From the NCBI GenBank assembly GCA_963971575.1, contig OZ020611.1, forward strand, positions 24,411,279 through 24,475,278: a stretch of 64,000 bases of DNA, read 5' to 3'. The notes beneath the pieces are model-generated. The model saw only the letters and a list, made by a program, of their open reading frames with translations, searched no databases and was not told the DNA's origin. The translations under genes and the position numbers were made by a program. How positions within the stretch are numbered: position 1 is the stretch's first letter; the number at the start of each line of letters is the position of its first letter. Below, in pieces: positions 53,826 through 64,000 of the stretch. Source of the DNA: Liopterus haemorrhoidalis. Lineage: Eukaryota > Arthropoda > Insecta > Coleoptera > Dytiscidae.

Positions 53826-55102
53826 GGGTTACCTTTTATGTTTTTACAAACGACCTCTAGATGGCAATATTGAAATGTGTCATTACTATATTCGTAAAAT
53901 TTCATAATTGTAATTGTGAAATCAGTGGCAGATTAGAAATTGACCGAGTAGTTTGTTGACAGTGAGCGTTAAAAAAAACAAGTTTGTGAAAAATGGTTAT
54001 TACTCATGAAGTTTTTTGTTGGATGATTTGTTACGATTTTAGTAAAGGCTTAACTCAACAACAATACATAGATTCGCTTCGTTCAACTTTTGGTAATGAA
54101 GCACCACCATAAAATATTGTTTACAATTGGTTTGCAGAATTTCGTCGTGGTCGTGCATCCGTCAGTGATGAATCACCTGAAGGTCGATCAAAATCGGTTG
54201 TGATTCAAAAAAACATCAATGTTGTGCGTAAAATGATTGAAGAAGATCGGCAAGTGACTTAGTGTGAGATAGATACATCTTTTGATATATCGCAGACTGC
54301 AATACATTCGATTTTGCATGAACATTTAGCTGTGAAAAAGATCTGTTCCCGATGGATTCCGCATAATTTGACCGAAAAAAAGGCTCGTGTTGATTGGTGT
54401 AAGGGAATGCTAAAAAAACATCAACCTAGGCAGTGCAAAATCCGCTTACAACATCATTACAGGTGACGAAACTTGGATTTATTCGTATGAACCAAAAACT
54501 AAGCAACAATCCACTATTTGGGTCTTCCAAGATGAACCGAAACCCACAAAAGTGGTTCGTTCACAAAACACTTCACAAAACATCAAGAAATTGATAGTTT
54601 GTTCTTCGGTTGTACTCGACATGTCAAAACTATTCCTTTAGAGGATCGGAGAACAGTTAATGCTGAATGGTATACAACAATTTGTTTGTCAGACATCATC
54701 GACAAAATCAGGAAAAACAAACAAAAACGTCGCATCATTCTTCATCATGACGATGCAAGCTCCCACACAGCACACTAAACCATTGATTATTTGAAGGAGA
54801 AAAACATCGAATTAATGTCTTATTGCCCTTATTTACCTGATTTATTTTTTTACTCAATGTCAAACAAAAAATACGTGGACAGCGATTTTCATCATCTCAA
54901 GAAGCTGTTGAAGCCTTCGAAAACCATATTTTCATTTAATTGTTTTCTACTTCAGAGTGGAAAAAATGTTTGGAGAATTATTTTGAACGCATGCAAAAGT
55001 GTATAAATCTTAAAGGTGAATATTTTGAAAAGCAACAACAGTTTGTTCCAAAAAAAATTTTCTTTCTTAGTTTTTGTAAAAACTCAAAAGGTAGCCCTCG
55101 TA
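53826..55102 (+). mobile_element. Mariner element 2
   Basis: Left end CGGGGGTTACCTTTTATG and onward TTTTTACAAA. The right end is the inverse of CGAGGGCTACCTTTTGAG and TTTTTACAAA, followed by TA. It encloses one transposase pseudogene. Belongs to the same mariner family as element 1 at 24141-25621, as both ends and the protein agree. Confidence 0.85.
53993..55063 (+). pseudogene. Mariner transposase (element 2)
   Basis: From ATG 53993: YDFSKGLTQQQYIDSLRSTF, NIVYNWFAEFRRGRASVSDE, RKMIEEDRQVT, a stop, then HEHLAVKKICSRWIPHNLTE, KARVDWCKGML, a frameshift, ITGDETWIYSYEPKTK (first catalytic Asp), IILHHDDASSHTA (second), DYLKEKNIELMSYCPYLPD, then a deletion that removes the PxD block where the third Asp should be, and after more shifts FERMQKCINLKGEYFEKQQ. 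Two-domain helix-turn-helix plus DD34D layout is normal for mariner. At least three stops and several frameshifts make it dead. Confidence 0.85.
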
Positions 55103-55782
55103 CACAGAACCTAAACTCTACAAATTATATTTCTTAGAAGCTAATGGAATCCTGTAAGCTATTCATAAACTGGGGGTGTAACATTATCACTCAATAATGT
55201 TACATTACCGCAGATAATTCTGTTCTTTTTTTCATTGGGTATTTTGTCTAGTCTTCTTATCCTAAAATTCCTTCTCAAGATTTCATTTTCGCTACAGTTT
55301 TATTGTCCTTTAATTTTTGTTGGTCAAATTGTTAGAGAAATTTCAATTATTGTCGGTTTTAAAAAGTTAAATAATCAAAAAACACGTTTTAATATTTGAA
55401 ATTGTTTAGCAAAGTTAAAGTTGTAAAACAAATTCTTGTTACGTTTGGACAAAAAGTTTTAATCAGATATTTTAAGGAATTTAGATCAAACAAGTTATCC
55501 TTGAGATAATGGTTTATGTTTCTTTCATAGCTTTATAGCAGTAAAGAAGTTAATTACCAACTTTCACTGAAAAACTTTGGATATTCTTATCTTAGCTAAA
55601 TTTTTACGATGAAGCAGAATTTTAATGAATATATCTACGTTTTATAAACGTTGTCTAACAATTGTAATCTAGGACACATAAATCTCAAAGGAAAGTACTT
55701 TTGAAAATTAAGTAAAATTAAATGACAATTAAATTTTAAAAGATTGCTTTTCATAAACATATTACATGGTAACAATATTATA
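55103..55782. other. Unassigned stretch
   Basis: No gene or repeat copy recognised between the mariner and the Tc1 element. Confidence 0.35.
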
Positions 55783-57307
55783 CACACATCGGAAAAGTCT
55801 AGAGATATTGAAAAAATATGAAAAGATATTCCTTATTGTACATTTAATTAAAATAGTATTTCAATTAAAGTAGGCAATTATGAGTAGTTGGCTATGGAAA
55901 ACAAGTAAAAGCAATGAACAACAAGACAAAACAATTACAAATTTGACAAATTTTATTCAGTACATGATCCGTAGGTTGATCACATGTTTCATTTTAATTC
56001 GATTTAAAACTTTTGTATTAATAATTGCAGAGTTTTTAAATAGTGGCATTCTTTTTTAATAATGGAAAGACAGCATTTAACTATCCACGAGATAAATCGT
56101 GCGGTGGGACTTCTCCAAGCTGGCTTCAGGCAAGTTGATGTTGTCCAGTGGATAGGAGTTTCACAGAGTGTCATCAGTCATTTATGTAGGCGCTACAGGG
56201 AAACAGGGAGTCCAGCCGAACAACATCCGGGACGTGGTCGCTGTACAACAGCAGGTCAAGACAGATTTTTTTGTCTTAAATGCTAGAAGACAACCTATTA
56301 TTACAGCACCCGAATTGGTAAGGGAGTTACAGCGAGCGCATAAATTAACCATTAGTCGCGATACTGTAAGAAATCGTCTCCACGAAGCTAATATTCTATC
56401 GCGACGACCAATCAGATGTCAACCCCTCTCTTGAGGCAATCGCAGAGCAAGATTAGACGGGTGTCACAATTTTCAATATTGATCTGATAATGCCCAAGCA
56501 TTATCATACTTGGCCCAAGCTACAGTTTTGTTTACTGATGAGTCCAGATTTGGAATTCATCCAGATTCTCGTCGAACAAGGGTATGGAGAAGATCCGGTA
56601 ATTTAGAACGTTTGAGGCACGTCCAGGAAGTTCACAGTTACAGAGGTGGCACTGTTTTGGCATGGGGTGGAATAATCATTGGCGGCAGAACTGATCTCAT
56701 TTTTTACCAATGGATTTTTAACAGCAAAACAATATTTGGATAATATTCTTCAACCTATTGTGCGTCTATTTCGTGGTGCTGTTGGTGATCAGTTTCATCT
56801 TGCCCGGGATAATGTTCAGCCACATGTGGCGCGAATTGTAACGAACTGGCTGGTTAATGAAGGTATTGATGCGATACTATCCAAATCCGTTTGAACGTGT
56901 GTGGGCCATGCTGAAGAGAAGAATTACTCCACATATGGATAACATCCACGATAATTCTAGATTCAGAGAGCTTCTAAGAGCAGAATGGACACAGTTACCT
57001 CAAGAAGACATCGATAATGTTATTTTGTCCATGAATCGCAGATGTAGGGCTGTGATCAACCAACGTGGAGGTCATACTCTCTATTAGCATTTGTGTTTTG
57101 TTTACTGTTTTTAATTTTTTACAATTCTGTACATAAATCTGTACATTCTTATTTTTTTAAATATTGATTATTTTTCTAAATAACATTTAGCTTCTTTTGT
57201 TGTAAACTATTCTTTATTGAGTATTTTAATTGATAGAATAAAATAATCGTACATACGCTATTTATTTTCATATATTTTTTTACATCCCTAGACTTTTCCG
57301 ATGTGTG
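55783..57307 (+). mobile_element. Tc1-type transposon with matching ends
   Basis: Starts CACACATCGGAAAAGTCTAG, and the right end is the exact inverse of the same 20 bases, with similarity continuing inward through GGATGT and an A-rich run. TA lies on both sides (55781-55782 and 57308-57309). 1525 bp with one broken transposase gene. Long A/T-rich subterminal sequence separates the ends from the gene. Confidence 0.9.
56062..57087 (+). pseudogene. Tc1-type transposase
   Basis: From ATG 56062: MERQHLTIHEINRAVGLLQA, DVVQWIGVSQSVISHLCRRY, GRGRCTTAGQDRF, frameshift near 56265, RRQPIITAPELVRELQ, ISRDTVRNRLHEANILSRRP, stop, LFTDESRFGIHPDSRRTRVW (first Asp), GGTVLAWGGIIIGGRTDLIF, frameshift, FHLARDNVQPHVARIV (second Asp), GIDAI, a deletion of the expected WPxxSPDL piece with a frame change, then NPFERVWAMLKRR (the last Glu kept), ending INQRGGHTLY. 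This is a Tc1-family order with paired helix-turn-helix and DDE domain. Several frameshifts, one stop and the deletion inactivate it. Confidence 0.85.
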
Positions 57308-57309
57308 TA

Positions 57310-57679
57310 TGTAAGGGAGGTAATTTTGGTATTATTTCATAAATAAAATTTCATAAATAAATTCAGTATAATCATTCAATTAGAGTAAAATATTTAATCT
57401 GTTAAACGATACAAAAATAATCTATTGCTTAGAAAGAGCATTTAAGATAACGGTAGATTGTTTATTATTGCAACTTGACACTTTTGTCAATGTAACATGA
57501 AAAGTGAATCGTAAATTATTGTGTTAAAAAAATATACGTCAACCATAAGCACATAAATAATAATTAAATTTTGTCTGAGATATAAATATTATGATTCGGT
57601 TATTTTCTAATGGGATATTTATCTGAGTTATCACCAATAAATTATGAATTTTAAGATAGTACAAGACCGACAATCAAGA
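57310..57679. other. Unassigned stretch
   Basis: AT-rich, no gene or repeat copy recognised. Confidence 0.35.
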
Positions 57680-58245
57680 GGTGTTAAATGACATTTAACA
57701 GTTGGGCGACGTAAGCATTTCAGAGTAGTCATGTTTTAAGGGCAGTAGATTAAAAACCATCATAACGTTAAGATGTTAAAAAAAGTTGAGCTTAAGCCGT
57801 CGTATGGTTAAGACCATGTTTTGGAGTTGGTTTTTAAGAGACATGGGTTAGAGACATTTAGAGTGTTTGGGCGAGTCGAAATAAAGTAACAATGTAATTC
57901 CGTATGAACCGTGTAGTTACCAGCTAAAAAGTGAATAGACAATATTTAGAAACATGTAGTGGTTAAATTAGTGTTTGGTGTAAAGTGTGTCTAGTGTGTG
58001 CGAATGTGTGTCTCATTTGGATTTAGCTGTATCGACGTAATTGTAAGTCTATTGTAATTAGTGTAAATATTTAAACGTAATTAAAGTAGGCTAGTTAAAA
58101 TGTTGAGTTTAATTGAACAACCTTTAAATCCTTCCAAGAATCATAGCAACCAGCTAGCAGACTAATAGGGGGGGGGTCCAGACTTGATCCGCTTGCAAGT
58201 CTTGGAACCCATAATGTGAGGGATGTACAGAGTAAGTACAAATGA
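57680..58245 (+). repeat. LTR-like repeat, copy 2
   Basis: Shares ordered words with 41910-42500: AGTTGAGCTTAAGCCGTC, GACATGGGTTAGA, GAGTGTTTGG, CCAGCTAAAAAG, GTGTTTGGTGTAA, GCGAATGTGTGTCTCA, AAGAATCATAGCAACCAGCT, CAGAGTAAGTACAAATG. A GGGGGGGGG run follows at 58169. No coding neighbour belongs to it. Confidence 0.45.
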
Positions 58246-59720
58246 AATAAATAAATCAGCCAACCGTGATATATTCATATTTATATTTCATATCAGAGGT
58301 CCCCACATACATGACGGCATTTGTTGTGATTTTGTAATTTTATTACATTTTCTTTATTTTAACTATGTTTATCTTTGGGTGCTTCAACTGTTTGGTTATT
58401 TACACCCCGTGACAGTATTTTCATGGTACTACATTATTTACAGTACGTAATTAATTATATAACACAGAATATATTAAATGGTAGTATTGTATTATTTGTT
58501 GAGATATATTGTAAAAAATCCGAACGTGTGGGAGGATATGAACCCACGTCCCTGTGCTCCGTAGACAACCAAGGAGTCATGACAACTCTCAAGTCTTTTA
58601 AATACTTAGTAATAAATAAACAATTAAATACAATCATTCAAAATTATTTCCCTTATGAGTAAATTTCATACATGTTATGTTGGTAAATTCAATATTAAAT
58701 ATAACATCTAAACAGGAAAATTGAAAATGAAAAATTTCCCTATGTTAAAAAGAAAACAGCAGCAAATTTAAAAAATCTACTTTGGCCTTTCATCCTTGCG
58801 GTATACGGTCTACGGCGAGAGCATATGTTCGTACGAAAATGACATTTCATTAACTTGTTTCCCAAAGAATTGGTTTTCTTCAATTTTGTTTCTATCTGAA
58901 GGCACGCGGCCGGAAAATATAACTGTTTTTCTCGTGGATTCACAGAGTTCTGGGTCAAGTCAGTGTGAACAAGGAAATTCAGACTTCGTGCATATGTAGG
59001 CAAAAAAGGTTTAGCGAGAATATATAGAGATCTTACGGGTCACTCGGGGATCGAATTACCTATAAAAAGGTGATGTTTTTCTTATCTGTTTCAAGGGTGG
59101 AATGATATTTTTAATAAATTTCTTTTTAATAAAATTCTTTTTGTTCTCAAAAATAAGTTAGGGTTTTCCCCTAAAATCTTTAAAAAACCATTATGCAACA
59201 TGATTCAGTACTTTTGCAATCCTAAAAAATATATAAACGTCAATGTTGCCACCCATCCGGTTTTTATCCGGACAGTCCCTATTTTTAAACAAAAGTCCGG
59301 TTTTTATAGAAATACAGAAAATAGATGCATCACATAAAAATTTTCTACAGATTACTGTTCGACTACTATAAAAATTTACCGGTAAAGAATTACCCTCTTG
59401 TGTCATTCACATGTGTAAAAAGCCCGAAAATCTGTTCTGTCAAGTGTGTTCTCTCAGATGTCAGTTTATTTGTGTGCTGTATACAGGGTGTTCAGTAACT
59501 AGGTATGCAAGTTCAATGGAGTGCAAAGGCACTATACAAGAGGCGCTGTGAGATAAAAATATTGCTGGTAATATAAAAAGAGAAATATTTAATTAATCGG
59601 TCAAAAAAAAAATTGATTAGAAATAAAAATATTTTGCAAAGAATTATTTGATGAGAAAAACATAATGAATGAATGAAATCAGTAAAAATTATGACTTGTT
59701 CAGAAAAAAAAAAAAAAAAA
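58246..59720. other. Unassigned stretch with small repeat-like pieces
   Basis: Near 58520-58600 the minus strand has GGGTTCATATCC, a B-box-like word that may be from a SINE. At 59241-59310 the words CACCCATCCGGTTTTTATCC and GGACAG, then GTCCGGTTTTTAT, resemble the start of another small hAT-style element with no visible right end. Opposing open frames at 58740-59003 match nothing known. Confidence 0.3.
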
Positions 59721-60353
59721 ACAGCTTTGGCCACCACAGGACCGACCGCCATCAAAAGTACTTGTATAAAATACATTCTAGCAGCAAAGTAGAAATAACT
59801 TGGCCCAGTATTTTCTAACAGAGATATTATTTATCATGACCATGGAAACGTTACGCATAAGTATAAAAAAATAGATACATAAATTTTCGAACATGTTTCG
59901 TTTTATCAAAAAATGTCTCAAATAAAATTCGTTAGTTATTATTTTTATAGCAACTTTTGTTAAATAATTTTTTTCGAAATATTTCTCTGTTGCGAAATAT
60001 TCGCAAAAATCTTAAAATCGACACGAGTAAACTCCCAATTTTATTTAACCGATTTTTACCAAAAGTTGATCAACTCCATTGATGTCAAAAACTTAAATAT
60101 GAAGTTTCATAAAAATCCTTTCAGCCGAATTTGCTCTGTACGTGTACACAGACAGACAGACCAACAGACATCATGTTAAAAATAGTCAAAACGTTATGTA
60201 GTCACCTCAATTCGTGGAGATCCATTGAAATCTCGAAATGTTAAAATCGGTATGACCAAAATACCTATCCATTTGAGACATTTTTTGATAAAGTAGCATA
60301 AAATAAACAAGTGCTTTGTGGTGGCGGTCGTTCCTGTGGTAGCCACAACTAAT
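59721..60353 (+). repeat. Dispersed repeat B, copy 2, with inverted ends
   Basis: Left end GGCCACCACAGGACCGACCG and onward CC. The right end is the inverse of TGTGGCTACCACAGGAACGA, so about 45 bp form imperfect inverted repeats here. Internal sequence follows copy 1 at 5738-6405 closely, including the ACCGATTTTTACCAAAAGTT word and a short CAGACAGACAGA run. Likely a non-autonomous DNA transposon. Confidence 0.7.
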
Positions 60354-60905
60354 TGTTATAATGAAATGTATGAAATTCTTTTGTAATTTATTTTGATACA
60401 CGTTAAAGGTTTTTATAATTTACATCCGTAAAATTTCTGATATGAAAATGTTTTATTTCATAACACAAAAGGTTATTGTCAGTTTTTAATTGTCCTCAAG
60501 AATAATAAGCATTCGATTACCGTCTTCCGTCGAGTCAAGTCGCGAGTCAAAATTATTTAGTCAATTTAAAAAAGTTCAGTTCAGTTCAAGTCCATGTTCA
60601 AGTTGTAAATTTAATAACTCAAATAATAATAATGTACTACATGTATATTTAAGATTAATAAACGAAATTTTCGAAGTAATTTTATTGAAAACAATTTATT
60701 CTAACCCGTTTTCAGATTTATAAATACTCCATAAAAAAATAAATATTGTATAAAACCCATTACACCGGTGTCAGAAGAGGGATATATCGAAAAAAGGGAT
60801 ATATTAAAAATAAAGTAATATATTGAAACACGGATAAATTAATAATAACTAGCGAAAGTTGAGCAGTTCCGAGGATACTGTAACTAGTGAATCTTAAGCA
60901 GATTC
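60354..60905. other. Unassigned stretch
   Basis: A plus-strand frame of 77 codons at 60490-60723 begins with a serine-rich stretch and has no known domain. No repeat copy recognised. Confidence 0.3.
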
Positions 60906-60913
60906 AATTAAAT

Positions 60914-61370
60914 CATGGGTCCCCAAAGTGGTCGATATCGACCCCCGGAGGTCGATATGACATTTCTAGGAGTCGCTTCTTGCTCGGGGGTCGATTGGGG
61001 GTCGATGGAAAAAAGTTAAATGGTTGAGGCTTGTTTAAGCCATGTTAATTCAATCCTGACAAAACCGAGAAACGAGTTAGATGTAAAATTCTATGGCGAT
61101 TTAAGGCTGAAATTAACTAATCTTGGAAAGAGTCACCAACAACACCCATCACATTGACTAAGACAGTCAATTTTATTTAATAATAATATTATTATAAATG
61201 ATAAATGTAATATAAATAAAAAACACTGTACAATAAACAATATAAAAATCACATAAGCGTATTTTTAGCTTGTCCTATTATAATAATGTATTTGTAAAAT
61301 AGAGGGGGGTCGAGAAAAAGTCGAGAAACTCTTCTGGGGGTCAACAGTCAAAAAAGTTTGGAGAACCCTG
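60914..61370. mobile_element. hAT MITE
   Basis: Starts CATGGGTCCCCAAAGTGG and ends with the inverse of CAGGGTTCTCCAAACTTT. Flanks AATTAAAT (60906-60913) and AACTAAAT (61371-61378) differ at one base, an 8-bp hAT duplication. GGTCGATATCGACC and GGGGGTCGA words repeat near both ends. 457 bp, non-coding. Confidence 0.8.
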
Positions 61371-61378
61371 AACTAAAT

Positions 61379-62394
61379 GAATGAAATTTTAGTAGCCCTA
61401 TTCTATCGTTAATAGTAGGGGAGTTAAAACCGAGCTATAAGCTCTTCTACTACCTCATATTTTTCAATATTTTTTAATTTGGGTTTAGTTTTGTTTCCGA
61501 CATTTTGACAACTTAATTTTAACATCCCGACAGACACTGCTCGAGAAGAAAGAAAGAGAAAATTAAATATTATTAAAATTATTCCCCACGCAAATTCTTT
61601 TCCGCTTCAACAACTATTCGTGCTTAAGTATAATTATATAATTTGTCATCACACCATGATAAATGTTGGTAATTATCTTGTTATTCACGTCAAATATTTT
61701 AATCGCAGGACAATAGTAGGATATTACAACATTTTCCTGCAACCGATCGCACGCTTCAAACACTTTAGTTGACCATCCAGCGTTTATACAGCTCACATAC
61801 CTCAATGATTAAAATTCGTGAAGTAATTATTTACTGATAAGATAAATTACTTTAATACCCCCCTTTTACCTGAGATTTTTGTCAGATATAAATCCTTTTA
61901 ATTTATATATTTCATTTTAGTCTTTTTGTTGCGATAATTAAAGGCGTGGATTTTTTGCTGCCGTGATAAAATTTGCACGTGATTCGGGTAATAAATTTGA
62001 GATAATTGTGCCGTTTATTTTGTTGAAATTAAATTAATTTTTAGAATGATGATAGGTAAATTGCTGCAAGATAAAATCTTACAAATATTTGACAATGTAA
62101 TTATCAACATAAATTTTGGTACAAAATTGTAAATTTTATTTATATTTGAGCTGCACTTTAAGATTTGTGAAAAATAAAATGTATATTAATAAAATTGGAG
62201 GCTATATCTGGTTTTATTTAATTCTTTCGGCCTTTGGTTCCCCATGTTTCAGATGAATATAAAACGATATCCGCAAAGAAATTTAATTTCTGTCTGTCTG
62301 TCTGTTTTTCTAAGATTCATGCAAACATTACTAGACTTATTTTAAAAAAATTTAGTACATGATGATATAGTAGAATCAGGATTAGAACCTAAGC
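61379..62394. other. Unassigned AT-rich stretch
   Basis: Includes a CTGT microsatellite near 62293-62304. No gene or repeat copy recognised. Confidence 0.35.
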
Positions 62395-63075
62395 TATAAT
62401 GCATCTCAAAATTTTCACTCTGAAGGAGTGTTTCGGAGTTAAAACTGTTTAGTAAAAAATTTAAAATATCTCCAATATTATTAACGTGATAGAAAACTAT
62501 ATAAAAAAAAATGTTTACAGGAAGAAAACAATCTTTTTTGTTCTATGCATTTTTTCAGTTAGATAAACATTAGAGCAATTATCATGGGGAATCCTACAAC
62601 TATAATCTTGAAATAACTCACTTATTATTGGCTTAAGAGCAAAATAATATAAAAAAAAAAAAATATTTATAAGAAAAAAAAATCTTCTGGATGTATGCAT
62701 TTTTTGAAATGGATGAATATTTGGAGAATTACGGGAATACACCCTAAAACTAAAATCTTGAAATATCTCCTTTATTATTGCGTATAGTAAAACCGTATAT
62801 GACAAAAATTATTTATAATAAGAATACGAATATTTTTTGTTATATGAATTTTTTTAACTGGATGAAATTGAATTATAGGTGGACACTCAGATTAAATCCT
62901 TAGAATATTTTCCTTATTATTGTGTACAGAAAAACTGTATATGACAAAAATTATTTATAGTAAGAAAACGAATCTTTTTTGTTCTATAAATTTTTTTAAT
63001 TGGATTAATTGGAATTACAGGTTGATACTCGGAAGTAAAATCTTGAAATATCTCACTTATTATTTACTATACATA
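62395..63075 (+). repeat. Tandem array of ~148-bp units (about four)
   Basis: ATCTTGAAATATCTC recurs at about 62607, 62755, 62905 (mutated) and 63043, each followed by TTATTATTG, GTATATGACAAAAATTATTT, AGAAAACGAATC, TTTTGTTCTAT and ATTTTTTTAA. Units are diverged, so the array is old. The 96-codon minus-strand frame across it is a by-product. Confidence 0.8.
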
Positions 63076-63823
63076 AAAAATGTAAAGGTGTAAATGTGTT
63101 TGGAATGAGGAAATATTTATTTTATGTTCCATTCAGTTTTTAATTAAACTATTATTTACCCCTAAATAATAGTTTAAGAGGTCCCAGCAAACATTTTTAT
63201 AGGGGCCAGTACTGTTGAAGTACATGCCCGACATTGAAAGTAATGGGCCAGTACCCCGGTGTCCGTTAGCTGCCCCATTGGCGTATCAATTGCTGGCCCA
63301 GCAGCGGTAAAGTGCAAAATAATCGCAATAAATACTGGTAAAGTACTTCGTATAGGAGGATTACGAAATTTTTTTTTTTTTTTTCATTTATTTTACCAGT
63401 TCAGTACAAATATACTATTCATGGTACAGTTATAAGAATTTTTGTCAATTAAATGGTCACGATTAACAGGAAAATTTAGAATATTTCATTGTTGGATTAC
63501 GAAATACAAATGTGAAATATATTATTAATACTGGCGTTGCACAAACTTTTGGTGCCAGCAATTTACCAACAGACAAAGCAGTGTGCCGGCATTCGGCCTA
63601 TACTTGCAATAACTCATTTATCATTTATTTAGAGGCAGTTTCAATTCAGTTTTCATTCAGATATAGTCTGTATAATAAGACATACATGCTTATAACTCAT
63701 GATCAGGCATGTGCACAAATAATAAACAGGTTCAAACATGATAAGAATATCAAGACCTATCACGCCCTATTAAAAAAATTGTTTAGTTAGTGTTTTGTAT
63801 TTCAGTAGTGCGGTTGCATAAAA
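63076..63823. other. Unassigned stretch with GC-richer patch
   Basis: 63180-63320 contains GTCCCAGCAAAC, GGGGCCAGTACTG, GGGCCAGTACCCCGG and TGCTGGCCCAGC, possibly a small inverted-end element. The 92-codon frame at 63512-63790 has no known domain. Confidence 0.3.
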
Positions 63824-64000
63824 ATGAGTGCTATTTAGGCAAAACGTTTTGAAGCGGTATTTTTACGTACCCACCCAAAAGGACCAAAAATGTCCTTTTC
63901 AAGTGCAGAAAAATATATGCACAAGTTAGTAGACTTTGTGAAGTATTGGGTGAAACGTTATAAATTTAATGAAACTGTTGACGATTTACATAATCATGTT
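63824..64000 (+). pseudogene. Tc1/mariner-type transposase, N-terminus, cut by window end
   Basis: From ATG 63824: MSAI, a TAG stop, AKRFEAVFLRTHPKGPKMSF, SSAEKYMHKLVDFVKYWVKR, YKFNETVDDLHNH. This is the helix-turn-helix start of a Tc1/mariner-superfamily transposase, the type whose first domain ends with WVKRY and a VDDL linker. The fifth codon is a stop, so translation could not begin here without readthrough. The catalytic part lies beyond the window. It is unlike the other transposases in this window. Confidence 0.65.

Overview
The window looks like AT-rich, intergenic or intronic nuclear DNA from an insect. I find no convincing host protein-coding gene, no rRNA and no genuine tRNA gene. 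Almost everything recognisable is transposable-element debris. The mix points to an arthropod, most plausibly an insect with a large, transposon-rich genome: RTE-type, Jockey/CR1-like and R1/LOA-like LINE ends, Penelope-like 3' regions, mariner, DD41D and Tc1 transposons, PIF/Harbinger, many short hAT-like elements, and a tRNA-derived SINE. The species cannot be fixed from sequence reading alone.

Layout, left to right. 1-9200: AT-rich repeats, including a hAT-like palindrome cluster (1446-1578), a short TA-flanked MITE (1579-1744), a four-unit tandem repeat (2640-3370), a 650-bp dispersed repeat (5738-6405), a Harbinger MITE with TTA duplications (7777-8288) and a mariner C-terminal scrap (8535-8690). 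9236-11540: a Jockey-like LINE end, then a Penelope-like GIY-YIG remnant and a near-perfect 115-bp inverted repeat between (AT)n tracts. 12223-16600: a hAT element with mutated 8-bp duplications, then a degenerate minus-strand RTE LINE split by a complete 2.1-kb Harbinger element with exact TTA duplications. 17041-20735: a ~120-bp tandem array, a 490-bp CT microsatellite and nested MITE copies. 22020-25621: RTE and Penelope fragments and a mariner whose middle is replaced by a hAT-like piece. 27290-38240: LINE ends (29614-30397, 33950-34335, 35035-35240, 37165-38238) and three hAT MITEs with readable 8-bp duplications. 40088-40832: a fully palindromic foldback element flanked by TTAA. 41900-47703: an LTR-like repeat, a nearly intact DD41D transposon, a SINE, and a 5'-truncated Jockey/CR1-like LINE that is the best-preserved reverse transcriptase here. 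48080-55102: a short MITE, a second SINE copy with 14-bp duplications, two LINE remnants and a second mariner. 55783-64000: a complete but broken Tc1 element, a second LTR-like copy, a repeat with inverted ends, a hAT MITE, a ~148-bp tandem array, and the start of another transposase running off the edge.

The parts do not form one pathway. They record successive insertions: Harbinger into RTE, MITE into hAT, MITE into an older repeat, and a hAT-like sequence in mariner. All autonomous elements seen are broken by frameshifts, stops, lost catalytic residues or 5' truncation. The closest to intact are the DD41D transposon (one frameshift, matching ends) and the LINE at 45604-47703 (one frameshift). 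The most interesting signals are a recurring hammerhead-like motif in the Penelope-type fragments, the long inverted repeats that could fold as RNA, and the dated nesting events.
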